A stretch of DNA of 64,000 nt from NCBI RefSeq assembly GCF_048128805.1, contig NC_135998.1, forward strand, positions 29,246,992-29,310,991. Direction: 5' to 3'. Origin of the DNA: Centroberyx gerrardi (lineage: Eukaryota > Chordata > Actinopteri > Beryciformes > Berycidae). Below, piece by piece: positions 1 to 12,755 of this stretch (position 1 is the stretch's first letter; each line of letters begins with the position of its first letter). Below the pieces are notes generated by a model. That model did not search any database, was not told where the DNA came from, and was given only the letters and a program-made list of their open reading frames with translations. The position numbers and the translations under genes are program-made.

Positions 1-745
1 AAAAAAAAAAACGACGGCCAGATTATGTTGATCCTGTATTGTTTTACTGGAGACGGTCTGTCCCATTCGTCAGCGTTTCGGTTTCATTCCACGGTATTTC
101 TGTTGGCAACGGTTCTCTCTCTATGTGGAAATGAGGGGGAGTTTTGCATTACAGGAAGCAGATGATGAATCATACAGGCAGTTATCTCTGGCTGGGTGTC
201 CCGAATTAGGTCGAAGCTTAGTAACCCCCCCCACCCCCACCCCTCCTCCCCACCCACCCAGACACACACACACACCCGACTGCGAGGAGTCACACACTAA
301 CCCAGAAGACGACGGCAAGGAAAAAAGAGTCCGCTGCCTGACATCAAGGAAGAGGAATGTGCAGATCACACCCCCCCCCCCTCCTCCCCTCCTCCCCTCC
401 TCCCATCCTCCCTCCTTCCTGAAACATCATCAGCAGGTAGAAGAGGAATCCATTACATTCCTGCTCTTGCTTGGCCACTTTTCCATTCCAGCTCCTATTC
501 TCTTTTTTTTTTACCCTACCATAAAAGGTAAAAAGAGCCATTTCTCTTTGAATACGAGACATTTTCCTGTCTCCCCGAGAAACTCCCAGTGGGACGTTGG
601 GGAAAAAAAACACACTGAAGGAGTCTAGCTGAGCTTTCGAGGTCTGGTCCATTCAGAAATCATTTCCGAAAGGCCTCTGCCCTCCAAATTTCACTTCCGT
701 TTTCTATTGTGAGTCTCTAGGAGATCTGAGCGGTATGGGAGAGGG

Positions 746-748
<3 letters not shown>

Positions 749-780
<32 letters not shown>
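749..780. repeat. (GA)n microsatellite
   Basis: An uninterrupted run of AG dinucleotides of about 16 units, followed by GGGG. It makes serine/leucine-rich shadow frames on the minus strand. Confidence 0.95.
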
Positions 781-785
<5 letters not shown>

Positions 786-3700
786 AAGGGCTTTGGGGGA
801 TCTTGTGCTCCGGCAGACATAACAATGATCGATGTGGGTTTCCCCCATTGAGTGGGGCAATGAGAAAATAAACACATGGAATAGGCTTGGGGCTGTCTGC
901 CATTTTGGATTATTTGAAAGATGAACGATACATAAACGACTCCACTATCACCATTTTTATCATCCTTTTCCCACTGCCCTTCAACAGTCACATTTTCTAT
1001 TTAAATATTTACAATCTCAAAAATAGACAGCTTCCCCATTTTCAAATGGCTTTAAAAAGCTGCAGCTGCACATTTAAGCTGCACAAACCTGGTTGACTAT
1101 TCGGGAGGGGAGAAAACAATGAGACTGACTAATGACAGAGGCGGCGCCTTTCTCTACAGTGACAAAGCAGGGAGTGTGCTCACTGCTCATACCAGGCTCA
1201 AATCCCACTGGGACGCCGGCGAGCCGTCTCTGCCAAGTCACTCTCGCTCCATATTGATGAGGGTGGAGGCGGCAGACAGCCGATCCTGCCTCTCCTTTCA
1301 CCGATCGCTTTCTAAACCAGACCACAACAAACACGGGCATGTAAAATATCCTCGTCAAACGCACACACACAAGAGTAAAGCTCATAATCACCTATACGAC
1401 TAAACGGGTCAGGTTGAGGATTTGGGCGGAGAACAAAAGATCATATTTGGGCAAAAATCAGCTTACGGCACGGCAAAGCCATTTCAGAGAAGTCTAATCC
1501 ACCTCGGTCGACCCCGGGGATGATGATGATGGTCCTGATGATAGCATCCCTGCCCCTCCCTGCTACAGCATTACACAGCTACCACCAGATTAAACAGTAA
1601 TGATCAGCTGCCACACACAAAGGATTCTCGCAACCAGACATCCTCTGCATGCTGCACACCATCTTGTTTACCACGCCCCTGAGCTGTTTGAGGGTGATCT
1701 AGAAAGACGGCGTGTGTGTATATATGTATATGTATATGTGTGTGTAAACGAGAGACAATGAGGCGGAGTAATAAAGTGAATGTGGAGCAGGAAGAAACAC
1801 CCTCCAGCTCCCCAGTTCTCTCACGTCTCTAAGGGCCAGGGGGGGGGACAAAGGAGGGCCGCGGTTTTTGTTGTAGCGCTTTATCGGAGTCGTGTCTGCA
1901 GCCTGGCGCAGCCACGGCCCCGTCCGCCTGGGGGTGGGGGGTGGGGGGGCTCCCATTCGCACAAAGGGCTTCACAGCTGGAGGGCCAGGGAGGGACAGCC
2001 ATGTCCAAACTCACATGCAATCATTTGGATACGCACACACTTACACGGCAACCTACACTGCAAACAGAGTGTGTGTGTGTGATCTACTCGCACACCGACA
2101 CTCGTCCCGTGGGCCGCTGCATCACCTGACCTTGGTCGCAAAAATGCACAACTAACATGTTCATATTTTCCCAGGAAACCCACCGAAACCTACTTGAGAA
2201 ATGGTGTGAAAAATTGCAGTCACGGAAACACGCACTTGATTTTCTTTTACGGCTGAGATCGATTTATATATCTGAGAAAGTCAAACTGAAACTATTTTCT
2301 TTAAGTTCAAACATGTAAACGTACTGTATATGAGGAACGCACATACATACTAGGATAAAGATAAACACAACAGTTCTGACTCAGTTGAAACCAAAGGTGT
2401 GTAATACAATTTTACAGCATCCAATCGTCACATTCCACAGTGTTTTAAGTGAACATTCAGGCAAGTGCACACTTATCACCAACCTGTGTGCTGTCTTACT
2501 GGAATCTGGGTCAAGTGCTTCCAGGAATGTGTCTCTACGTTCTGTTTTTGAGCAAAACACTCTTCAGTGTTGCCAAAAAAATACATCCTAAATATACAAA
2601 TGCATTTACACTGTGCAAAAAAAGGTAGGCCTATTTCAGTTATTGCCTTCGGTCTCAATTTGGACAATAAAAAACAAACAATATAATAAAGTTAACAAAG
2701 CCCAATAATATTTTTGGCCACTAATCGTGAATTGGTGCTCATGAGTACAGTGGGGAAAAATGGAAAAATAATTGGTCTATACTTGGTGGGCAAGCCAGTT
2801 GAATTCTACCGCAGAATCTGAAGTTGAACTACTTTAATATCTGTCATTTGCAAAAGAAACTGGGTATAATCAATGCAGCAGCAGAGACAACTGTGAGAGT
2901 GGAATTTGCATTGGTCATATGAGATAAGGAATTGATTCAGCTTGTAGATGAGGCAACGATAATACACCTGCTGCCTATCTGAATCAAAGTGACACTGTAA
3001 ACAAAGGGAGTCACACCTCAGAAAAACTCCATAGTACATCTTTAATCTCATGGCTGTTTAAAATGATATATTTTCTCTTGAGTTTCAAGCTGACGGTCTC
3101 GGAACCAACAGATGTGCGACAACGTTCAGTTTGACCTTTCAAACAAGGTCAGAAACAAGAGCTTTGCCAATTCCCAGGTTGTCTAGAAATAGTCCCATCA
3201 GCTCAGGTTCCAGGTGCAGACGGGCTTGCTGGCTAACACCGCCGAGTAATGAGGTTAGAGACGCCAAAGTGGTACTGAGAAACTGACCTTTGGGTGGCTA
3301 TAACAGACTCTACTCTAGTCCCTACAGTAGTCCCTGGATTGGTTGCTCTACTAGTGCACAGATTAGACATATCCAGAAGTTTCTACGTATTCAAAAGCGA
3401 CATGCAGGCAGATGTTGTGTCCACAGTCTGACGGGGAGTGAGCAGTGTGAATGAACGAGTGAGAGGCAGAGGGCATGGGCAGCTGCTCTAAGATAGACAG
3501 AGGCCACCGGCTCAGCCGGAGGATTAGCACCGCAGTGTTAAAACAGCAAGGCTCAGCCACGTCATGGGGAGCAGCGGGGTCACACACTCTATCAGGGCAA
3601 GTAACTAGAGATAAACACGCACACAAATGAACATCCAGTCAGCAGCCGTAGTTTCCTTTCCTTTCTCTAGAACACACACATTCTCTGGGCTGTGTGTGCG

Positions 3701-4481
3701 TGCACGTGCATGCACTCACACAAACATGCGAGGCTTAGAAACCCTCTGGTGATCAGATGCTTGTCGGGCCGGGGCCGCAGTGTGTGCCGATAGGATTTCC
3801 ACACAGCGGAGCGGCGCTGTCTGTTCTGGCCACGCTGCTCTGCTCAGTGATGTGTGGTGCAGCCCGGGACAGCCAGGCAGTCTGGAGGCGCCGGCTCACC
3901 AGCACGCCTCCAGTCATTTTTACATCGCCACAAATCTGATCCCTATCTAGATTCACTTGAGAACAATGCGTAGAGTTATATAAAAAAAAACACTGCGCAC
4001 AACTGTAAACACACTGCTACCACTCGCCATGGATTGGCCTGCAACATGGACAAAAGATGAGACAATCTGAGACAGCAGTAGATCTAGACATAACAGGACT
4101 CTTATCATAACAAGGCATTGTGTTGCTTTCCTAATCTATCCCCCGTAGGAGAGACCATAGCAACTACAACAGTTACAAGACAGTCGGATTGAAGTGTAAA
4201 CACTCTTCAGATCCCTTGCTGGATAAAGACCAGGATGTGGGAAATAGAGCAGAAGCAGCCGGCATGATGAGGCTTAGAGACAGGCACAGACCCAGCTATC
4301 TTCAATGCATAATTCAGACAGACCGGGATATCGTGACCGGTCTCTTAAAACACGGCAAATTAGACTTAATTCCCCTATGATCATCGGCTACTGACAAAGC
4401 CCTGGATCCTGAGGAATGTGTGGCCTCCTTCCATGCCGGACGGAATGGACCAAAAATAACCCATTCTGGCCATTCCACAGG

Positions 4482-4483
<2 letters not shown>

Positions 4484-4513
<30 letters not shown>
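4484..4513. repeat. Poly-G run, 30 bases
   Basis: Thirty consecutive G on the plus strand, preceded by GCC and followed by ACGACGACG. A homopolymer this long is rare and its length is uncertain in any assembly. Confidence 0.9.
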
Positions 4514-4515
<2 letters not shown>

Positions 4516-4754
4516 GACGACGCCTGCAGAGAAGGCCGGGCTGTCAGCAACCCTGCTGGCTCTTTAGAGTTGCAGAGGGGGAAAGGGCACAAACAGCCGG
4601 GGCATCTGTGTGTTCAAGATGGCTGTGGCCTGTCTGGCAGGATTAATCCTCCCATTCAAAGAGAGCAGTGTTGATTACAGCATCTGCACTGGAGGTGAGG
4701 CAGCAGGCTGTCAGGCAGTAGAGAGAGAAGTGCAGTAGTGTACGTGCTAGGATT

Positions 4755-4800
4755 AGGGTTCGACCGATATGGGTTTCTGAGGGCCGATAACAATATTTTT
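4755..4800. repeat. Possible truncated DNA-transposon end
   Basis: The stretch reading GGTTCGACCGATATGGG resembles ends of short non-autonomous elements common in fish genomes. I found no matching inverted end within the next few hundred bases, so this is at most a truncated copy. Confidence 0.25.
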
Positions 4801-5280
4801 TTGGATTGAAATTTGACCATTTTCAAATTCCAGGTATTCAGTGTTTGCAGAATGTTTTTCTTCTCAGGGTGGAAAAGCCTCTGAAACAGCGTTTAGACAT
4901 CATGGGACACTGAAACCAAGACTAATGAACCTTGATTATTGAAAGGCTAATATAGGCCCTGTATATTGGTTTTCTGGTTTGTGTAACCATAGCAAGGAGA
5001 TTGCAGAAATTGTAAAGCATTTTTGTAATAAAATATATATCCATGTCAAAATGGTAAGCACTACAAGTAGTAGTTAACTTTCATTTGATCTTAATGGAAC
5101 CTACCCATCAAAAAATCTCGATTTCGAAACGATTTCATTAGACAACATAAACAGAAAACCCTGAATCACCCCCAACACCAACATCTAGGCAAATTTGCAT
5201 TTCCTTGATGTTGCTCAATAATGAAGCCGCTTAATTAATGCTTTATATTGTGAGCTGTTGCTAATAGGCCCCCACTCACT

Positions 5281-5299
5281 GTGTGTGTGTGTGTGTGTG
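5281..5299. repeat. (GT)n microsatellite
   Basis: About nine GT units in presumed intronic DNA. Confidence 0.9.
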
Positions 5300-8200
5300 C
5301 TTGTGTTCCAGCTGTTAACATCTGGTGTGTAATGAGATGAATGCCCTCTTGCATCTGAGCAGGGTTGCTAAGCCTATATCTGTCAGACACTAAAGCTGTC
5401 CAAATAACTTCACACCAGAGCCTACAGGTTGATAAAGACAACATTAAAAATGGCTCCCAATTTCCCCCCCCCCCCATGAATTCCTTCAGGTTAAGCTATA
5501 ATGTATCTTTTATAGTTAGAGATACTCTCGCAGCCTACAACCCTGTTAGCTAATGTAGCTGATTGTATATCTCAGGGACATCTGTGAAAACATTACTTCT
5601 TGAACTGCTAGCTGACTAACAAATGTTATAAATCATAAATACTGTATGTCCCAGCAATGTAGTTGTTGTTTTTTTATTATGCACAACATGACATGGATGT
5701 GTTTCTGTTCTCAGACTCAGTGAATATTGTCTGAAATATCAGATGAACTGCCTTCAGTAATTCATCACTTTTTCATTCATTTAAAAAATATAAATAGATA
5801 ATATATGTTCAATTTAAAATGTGCATGGCAGAATTTTGAAAATTAATTTAATCACTTTGACAACTGTTGTATTGCTGCTACTTTCAACACTAACAAAGGA
5901 AACAACCTGTGTCTGCAAGATGACTAACGAGTGTGGTAGAATCCAAAGGCCCACTCACAGTATTTATGCATATAGTTAACAATTAGAAGATCAGAAAGGT
6001 AAAAATTATATTGTGTGGCTATGTGTTGTAAAATCTTTTGTTTCTTTCAATAAGCCATGTTTCTGCACAAAACGTCTAAAGTCTTAGGTTCATAACACAA
6101 GTCGAAATTAACTGGCTGAAAAAATTTTCAGGGAATATTCCAAAATTTCGTAACTTCTCTCCACATCAGCTTCCCCTATTGCTGAGAAAAAGAAACTAAC
6201 AAGACCAGTCCAGAGGGACTTTTCCGCCTACCACACTGGAGTTCCTGAAATAGAAACTGAAAGGTCCGACTCTTGGGGTCAGCACCCGGGGGTGTCCCTC
6301 CACACGAACCCACAGCAGTGTTATGTAACCATGAAGGGCGCTGCAATGGCCATTTGTCAGGCAGTATGCTTGCTGCTCATTAAGCTACGGCTCCCCATTC
6401 CCCAACAAAGACAATTCATCACATGACCAACTGCACACCCTACATACAATATACACTCTAATGTGATTGAGTTGGACTGACGCATTCACACACAGCACTG
6501 AGAGGACCACAGTGTGTCTTCCAGAGACAGACTGTGGACAGCTAAGCTCCCCCAAGCAGCTGTAATTTCAATCTTACTGACGCCGACATCACATCCTCAC
6601 ATTCAGGTCTGCTCATGCCAAGACTGAAGAGGTGTATTACAGTAACGCAACTACGGCATTTCAGTGCGTGACACCAGATATACTGTACTGGACTACTTTC
6701 CGCGCAGCTGGCCGTTCAGAGGAACAATTCAGGTCAAGCTCTTCGTCAGCGGCGTGTCGTATCCACTGCAGGATACGTGCTGTCTGACTAGCGGTCCATC
6801 TCTCACAGGCTGATGACCTTGTCTGGAGAGTGGGCTAAGACGGGAAGGAAACCATGAGAAACTATAAATGGACGTGCCCTCAGTTCATTTCTAGAGACTC
6901 GTTTCCCTGTCAGGCCAAACCAGAAGCCAACAGAATCTTCTTCGCTGTAGCTCTATTTTGAGTCGCACCGGTGATGATAATAACATTCTCAGGAATTCTT
7001 CATTTACTTGGTTGTCAGACAAATTGCTGGAGCTTGAGACAGAGACCGGCTGCGGTAACCAGACATGCATTCAGAAGCTGCGGTACCGAGCCGAGCACCT
7101 CGCCGCGGTCTTGTTGTTGTTGCAGCGGCAGTATTTAGCTGTTGTGGTTTTGAGCTCGGAAAGCCACTTGGCTGCAAATTACAACACTCCTTTTTCAGCC
7201 CAGATGATGACTATTCCATAAGTAGGAGGTGACATCGGTCAAGAAGAGACAACAACAGTAGATTACTCTGATTTTAACTGTATGGAAGCAAGACTTGTGG
7301 AGACATTTTAGCAGTTGGTACTTGCTTTTGCACCACAAAAAGAACTACTATGTTGATCTTTTTCCATCCAAGTACATTCATAGTACATAGGAAATAAAAG
7401 GACCATGCCAACATACGCCTTTATAGTCTTAAGTGGGACGTTTTACCACCAAATTCAGCCTTCCTCAAGTCAGCAAATTCCCTGTTACAAGTTATAATAC
7501 ACATAATACTCAAATGACGAGGTGGCACTCCCAGGTATCTGTTGACATTGCTGTTGCAGAAGTGTCCAGGAAAAAAGCTTTGTACATCCTAACCCTATTG
7601 CCACAGTCCCAGTCACATGTCTGAGATAATACAGCAGGCTTACTGCAGGGTGATGTAACAGGATTGTCATCCTCTCTAAGAGATTACTCACCGGCCCCAT
7701 GCACAGATTTCATATAGCAAAATTAGGAAACAAGTAAACATAACATAGAATTCAAAACACACCGACGTTACGCTTGTAACTCACTCCTCACAGACAGAAT
7801 GAGCCAATTTTCTGTTTATACTGTTTATGAATCATGTTTTATCTCTGGGTTCTCAGGTGTTTTCTACTATAATAAGTTTTCATTTTCAGTCTGAATGAAA
7901 GAAAACTGAGAGCCCATATTTGACCTTAAACATTTCAGTGCCAGCATAATCCGAGAATACGATAGACAGGTTTGAACTGGCTGCTCTGTGTTGATGGAAG
8001 CCCATGAGCTGGATTACCGAGCGGCTTTTCGCTGCACTGTCACCCGTATACTGTAATGGCAACACATAGGAGCAGACATACTTATAAACTCCCTTCAATC
8101 TTCTTTGTCTTCTAACTTCCATATATGTCAAAAAACAACTCATTACTAGAGTATTCTTGGTTTTGCCATATCGTCCGCTTTCCCTGAATGAGTCAGTGAG

Positions 8201-9919
8201 ACTGAGCTGATCCGTTTTGTTCAGGCAAGAGGAACTATACCTTAGTTGTAGTTTCATCACCCATTTTCACTTTACAATGTGTCATAACACCTGAAACTCC
8301 AGACATCCAAAGTGCTAAAACAAAACCATCCTCAGGTTTCTTGACACATTCACTAATAAGATAAGAACCTCTGCTACGACTGCGACCTGCTGTATATTCA
8401 AGCACACTGCGAGCGCAGTTACAAGAAACAGAGTCAAGCAACTTGAAGTATTTTTAAGGGCAATTCCCTGAACTTCAAGTCCAATGTTATTGCACTGCCT
8501 CAAGACTGTATTAGCAAACGCTCAGTAGTATATCCCATGAACAAAAATGAGAGAAGAGTGTGCCCAACCTTCAAATCTGTGATGTATTACCAATGTCTAG
8601 CTCATAGAGGATGAACTTGAGAAGTTGGAGAAGATGACTATGATGATGTCAAGGCCGATTTTCAGAACCAAGAGCACTACCATAATATTGAGTCTATTTG
8701 AAAATAAAATCTCTAACATGCTATGAACGCACTGTCAGTCTCCCATTTTTTGTCAGTGGAACAGCTCAGGCTGAAGGTCGGCATAGCAGATCAAAGTCTT
8801 GGTCCTCTGGTCTCTGGTTTCTGGTTTTGGGAAAGAGTTATTCCTGTTCACAAATAGCATAGGCTATGTGAATTCCCTTCCACTGGCTTTCAGTTGATTT
8901 TACAATCTATTTTAAGATCTTGTTGATTACTTTTAAAGTGATACATTTCTCATCAAAGCTTATTGACTCCCTTTGTATAGAAAGAGAGTCTTAGGGACAA
9001 AGCAAAGTCTACACACAAATCTCTTTCGACTGTTGCAGAGTATTAAGACAACAGGTGATGGAGCTGAATTCTCATCAAACTTGTATAATGGAAGTAGATT
9101 CTATAAAAAGTCACCTTACTGGGCAGTGTGAGGCAAGGAAACCACAGGCTTGAATCTCCTCCTGACCCTGCAGTCTTTGGACAGAGATTGAAGTTGCGTC
9201 ATTTCCCGGCATCTCCACCAGCAGAATGTTTTTATGGGCAATCACTCACAGCCAAGCACGCAGTTAGGACCAGAAGAGGTATTGTAGTCAGCATGTTAAT
9301 GCAGAAAACTCAAGTGGTATTTCCTTTGGCTGTAGTTGACCTATTTCCAGAATGCATTCTACAACAAAGGGCAACAAGGACCATTTCCCTTACAACAACA
9401 CATAAGCTATTTAGCCAAGATTTGATCAACAACAGCAAGGTTGCAAAGAAGAAAAATACTACATGTCTAGATATTACAGCATTACAGCATGTGTAGAAAG
9501 TTCAAGTGGGTTTGTTTTTCTTGCACAAATGCTGATGAAAACATTGTTTATCATGAGAAATGCTTGGCTATATTCAGAACAGAGCTTGGTTCATCGTCCA
9601 TTAGGTCATGCCTGAGCTGTAATATTACCTGCCAATTATGTACTGACCACCCATTTGTGGTAAAACCATAGTGTGGGTTCTGTCCAGTCTGTTATTACTT
9701 TGTATGTTATCCATGCAATATTTTATGGTCAGAACTGTAGTGGATGTTGGAGTGGATGGGCCCACAAGCTCCACAGCATCCAAAACTTATTTAATGTGGT
9801 CATTAATAATCATAACTGATGATTTTCCACTTCTGATTTGGGGAAATTTGTGTTACATATTTATGGGAAAGAACAGGAGATCATTTCATTAAAATTCTAA
9901 GCCCTGTTTCGTGTCCTTG

Positions 9920-9976
9920 ACTGTACTGCATCTAAGGTGCTATGTAAATAAAGTTTGATTAATTGATTGATTGGTT
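9920..9976 (+). repeat. LINE/SINE-like 3' tail
   Basis: The segment AAGGTGCTATGTAAATAAAG followed by repeated TTGATTGA units resembles the 3' end of fish LINE/SINE copies. There the terminal hairpin-like stretch runs into a short tandem repeat. No recognisable body was found upstream. The family was not determined. Confidence 0.4.
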
Positions 9977-11655
9977 CAATAAAAAAAGTGTCTTGACTGA
10001 GGTTGAGCTCTACATGACTGACCAATATTTTCATACCATGCAAAACACAAACACCACAATGACTGCTCTACTTTGTCCATGCAGACACAATAGCAAAACA
10101 ACACATGATAATAACATTCTATGTCTAGCCACATTACCATCATACCTATAATCACAATAACAAAACAACACCCACGCAGACAGTTATTGTTATAGGAAAC
10201 CTGGCTACTAATTCACATATATAATTGGTGTGACAGTGATGAAAGTTAAACCTTGTAGGTCATTATGTATTGCGAGGGCAACACCCATGAAATCAAACAA
10301 CTTAAGTGCCTTCCTAGGAGGCTCTTAGGGGCATGGAAGGAATAATAGTTTTCATATGACGATTCAAACAATATCAAATGATTGATTTATGCCTCTATTC
10401 AATAAATGTCTGGCTTGGATCAGTATGGTTCAGTATGCTCCACTGAAGCTGCAGTGAAAAGAAAGCAGGAGCCTTCAGGGCTGCCTCAGACACAGTGGAT
10501 GCATTCACAAAAAAGTGAGCTGAAAAGATTCAATCAAAACAAGTTCCAACTAATACCTGGGTAAATTTAATTATACAGCCTTACATAGGGCAGGGTAGGG
10601 CAGACTTGGGCCTGGAGCTAAAACAAGCTCATGACAAGAAAAACAGGGTAAATGTAAAATGTGGGTGGAGGTGGAGGAAGTCTTCAGGGTACACAGACTG
10701 AAACACTCGAGGGCAAGGCAGGTCCGTGTCTCTTGTCCTGTATGAGTGTGTGAGTGAATATTTACACAGGCCTCCATATTACAGTATGTGTTGATTACCA
10801 AATGAGCTCTGCTGCGTTTGACTGCCTGGCTATTCATCTACTGAATCTTTGACTTGGCCTAATCCTAACAGATCCTCTAAATGGATTACGAGGGGCTTGC
10901 CCAGCGGCAGCGAGGCAGAGTAGGCATGGAGAACTACACCAAGAGTGAAAGTGCTCCAACACTTGCGCTTGGCCCCACTAAAGAACCAATCACTTGCTTT
11001 GGATCGGGCATTATTCTCAAGATCACCCAAGATGACACACCAAGGACTGCAGCTGTAATGCATTTGCCGCTTTCGTATCTTTGACGGCGTATTGCAATTA
11101 TTAGCAATGTTAGGAAGTTTGCAGGTTGTCACCGGATATATTTACTGCAGTGTATCTCTTCTCTCAGCCCAAGCAGCAGGCAGCAAGTTCAAACATCTCC
11201 AGTAAGTACTTCACTGCAGAAGCACAGGTGCTGGGCCACCAGCCAGTGGCAAGGCTTTGGTTTCTCACTCTTCTCTCACTAGGCATCGGCTGGCGACGGC
11301 TCAGATATCCGCTCGACTAAAAACACATCTTTGATCTGCCGGGCTTGTTCACAACCAGATGAAAGAGATACGCATCCCCCACTGAACCTCATTTATGTGT
11401 CCTCAAGAGTCAATAATCTATTTTTGTGTCTGTCACTCTACTTGATACTCCAAGGAAAGTATTTAGCAATGGCTATTTGGGTGAGACAAAAAAAATTCCA
11501 TGTCCCAATAACCTACAAACACAAATAGCACCTATATGACACTAACTATATGACTGTCCCTCTGCCCTCTGACTACAATTTAATCTGACTTTCCTGAAAA
11601 TAAAGTGAGAGGCAAAAGTCGGTGGGTCATTTAGGGTTAATCAACAGTTTCCAAC

Positions 11656-11676
11656 ACACACACACACACACACAGG
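11656..11676. repeat. (CA)n microsatellite
   Basis: Short CA dinucleotide run. A similar one lies at about 12850-12870. Confidence 0.9.
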
Positions 11677-12349
11677 CATAAGGTCCCTACTCAGCCTGAC
11701 GAGTTCATGTAGGAGGGTGAGAGAAGCCCGCATGACAGACATAACTTGACAAGATAAAAAGAGGAAATGCCACTGTCTGATAGTCAGAAAACAGGAGAGG
11801 AAAACATGTTAACCCGGAGGTCTTCTCCGTAGAATCTAGATTCCACAGAAGAAAGATTGTGTTCCACAATCCGCTATGTTTAGTCTGCGCAAGACCGTGG
11901 AGCCCCAACTCTGCATCAACAAGCAGCGGCAGCCAAAAATATCATGTCCATAAAAGGCCAGATGAAACACACTGCGCTGGTACATGAACTGTAAGATCAT
12001 GTTGGAAAGGTGCTTATATTTATGCCCTTAAAGGAATAATATACTATGGATTATGTATTATGGATGGAAATATCTATTCCATCCTATAGCAAAACCTTTA
12101 CTTGGAGTGACACAACCCACCAGAGAATTAATGACCTCACCATAGACTGAATATTGTAGGATTGTGCAGAGTTACATCATTATGTGACACATATCGTGAA
12201 GGTACATAATTATTATCGTTGTTGTTGCCATTGTTAAACAAAGGGATTCAAACTTTCTGTAGTCATACAATAATGGAAATTACCTGTTTTCTAATGATAT
12301 TTTTCGACAAGTCTGAACAACTCTTTGGATCTGAATCTCATAATTCTGA

Positions 12350-12755
12350 TCATAATCAAAAATTTGTGTCAGGTTCATCATCATTAAGTTGAAGATCTAT
12401 ACGATGATCAAGGTTTCTTTTAGCATTAGGTTTATACAGGCAAAAACAGCTGTGCATCATCGGAATACAAAAATAAATATTATGTATATGAATGATGTGA
12501 CCAAGTGGGAGCATACGGACAGAAAATAAAAATAAAATAGAACCTAGGTTGGAACCCTGAGGTGCCCCACAGCTAAACTGTAGTAAGAAGAACAAAACTA
12601 TCTCGGGCAGCAGAGAAATGTCTGAGAAATGATGTAAACCAGTTAAGAGCAGTGTCTCTAATTTCAATAATATTTACAAGAATATTAAGATGTAGCTATC
12701 AACAGTGTCAAATGCAGAACTCAGGGGGTCAAGTAGGACGAGAACTAAATATAAG
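12350..12755 (-). mobile_element. Degraded LINE reverse-transcriptase fragment (Rex1/L2-like)
   Basis: Read on the minus strand, this segment holds in order a palm-domain A-like stretch (LLDPLSSAFDTVD near 12700-12750), then CGAPQGSNLGSILF (motif B, family consensus GVPQGSILGP), then MLPLG and a frameshifted version of the YADD catalytic box near 12440. This order is typical of reverse transcriptases of L2/Rex1-type non-LTR elements in fish. The frame is broken by at least one indel and stops. It is a dead fragment lacking endonuclease and 3' end. Confidence 0.6.

Larger units (their letters stand above)
1..12349. other. Presumed intronic DNA of mfhas1, no gene seen
   Basis: I see no convincing exon here. 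The open frames are short, unspliced and mostly low complexity. The mfhas1 coding exon at 15498-18390 ends in a splice donor pointing into this region. The family has a short further C-terminal segment that I could not find, so this is probably part of a large intron, with the last exon or exons beyond the window start. That is inference. Contents are C-rich and GA/CA simple repeats, a 30-base G run and a LINE/SINE-like tail, listed separately. Confidence 0.5.

Noticed and set aside
125..628. 167-residue plus-strand frame near the window start
   Set aside because: Mostly proline/histidine/serine from C-rich simple repeats; no start context, domain or splice logic.
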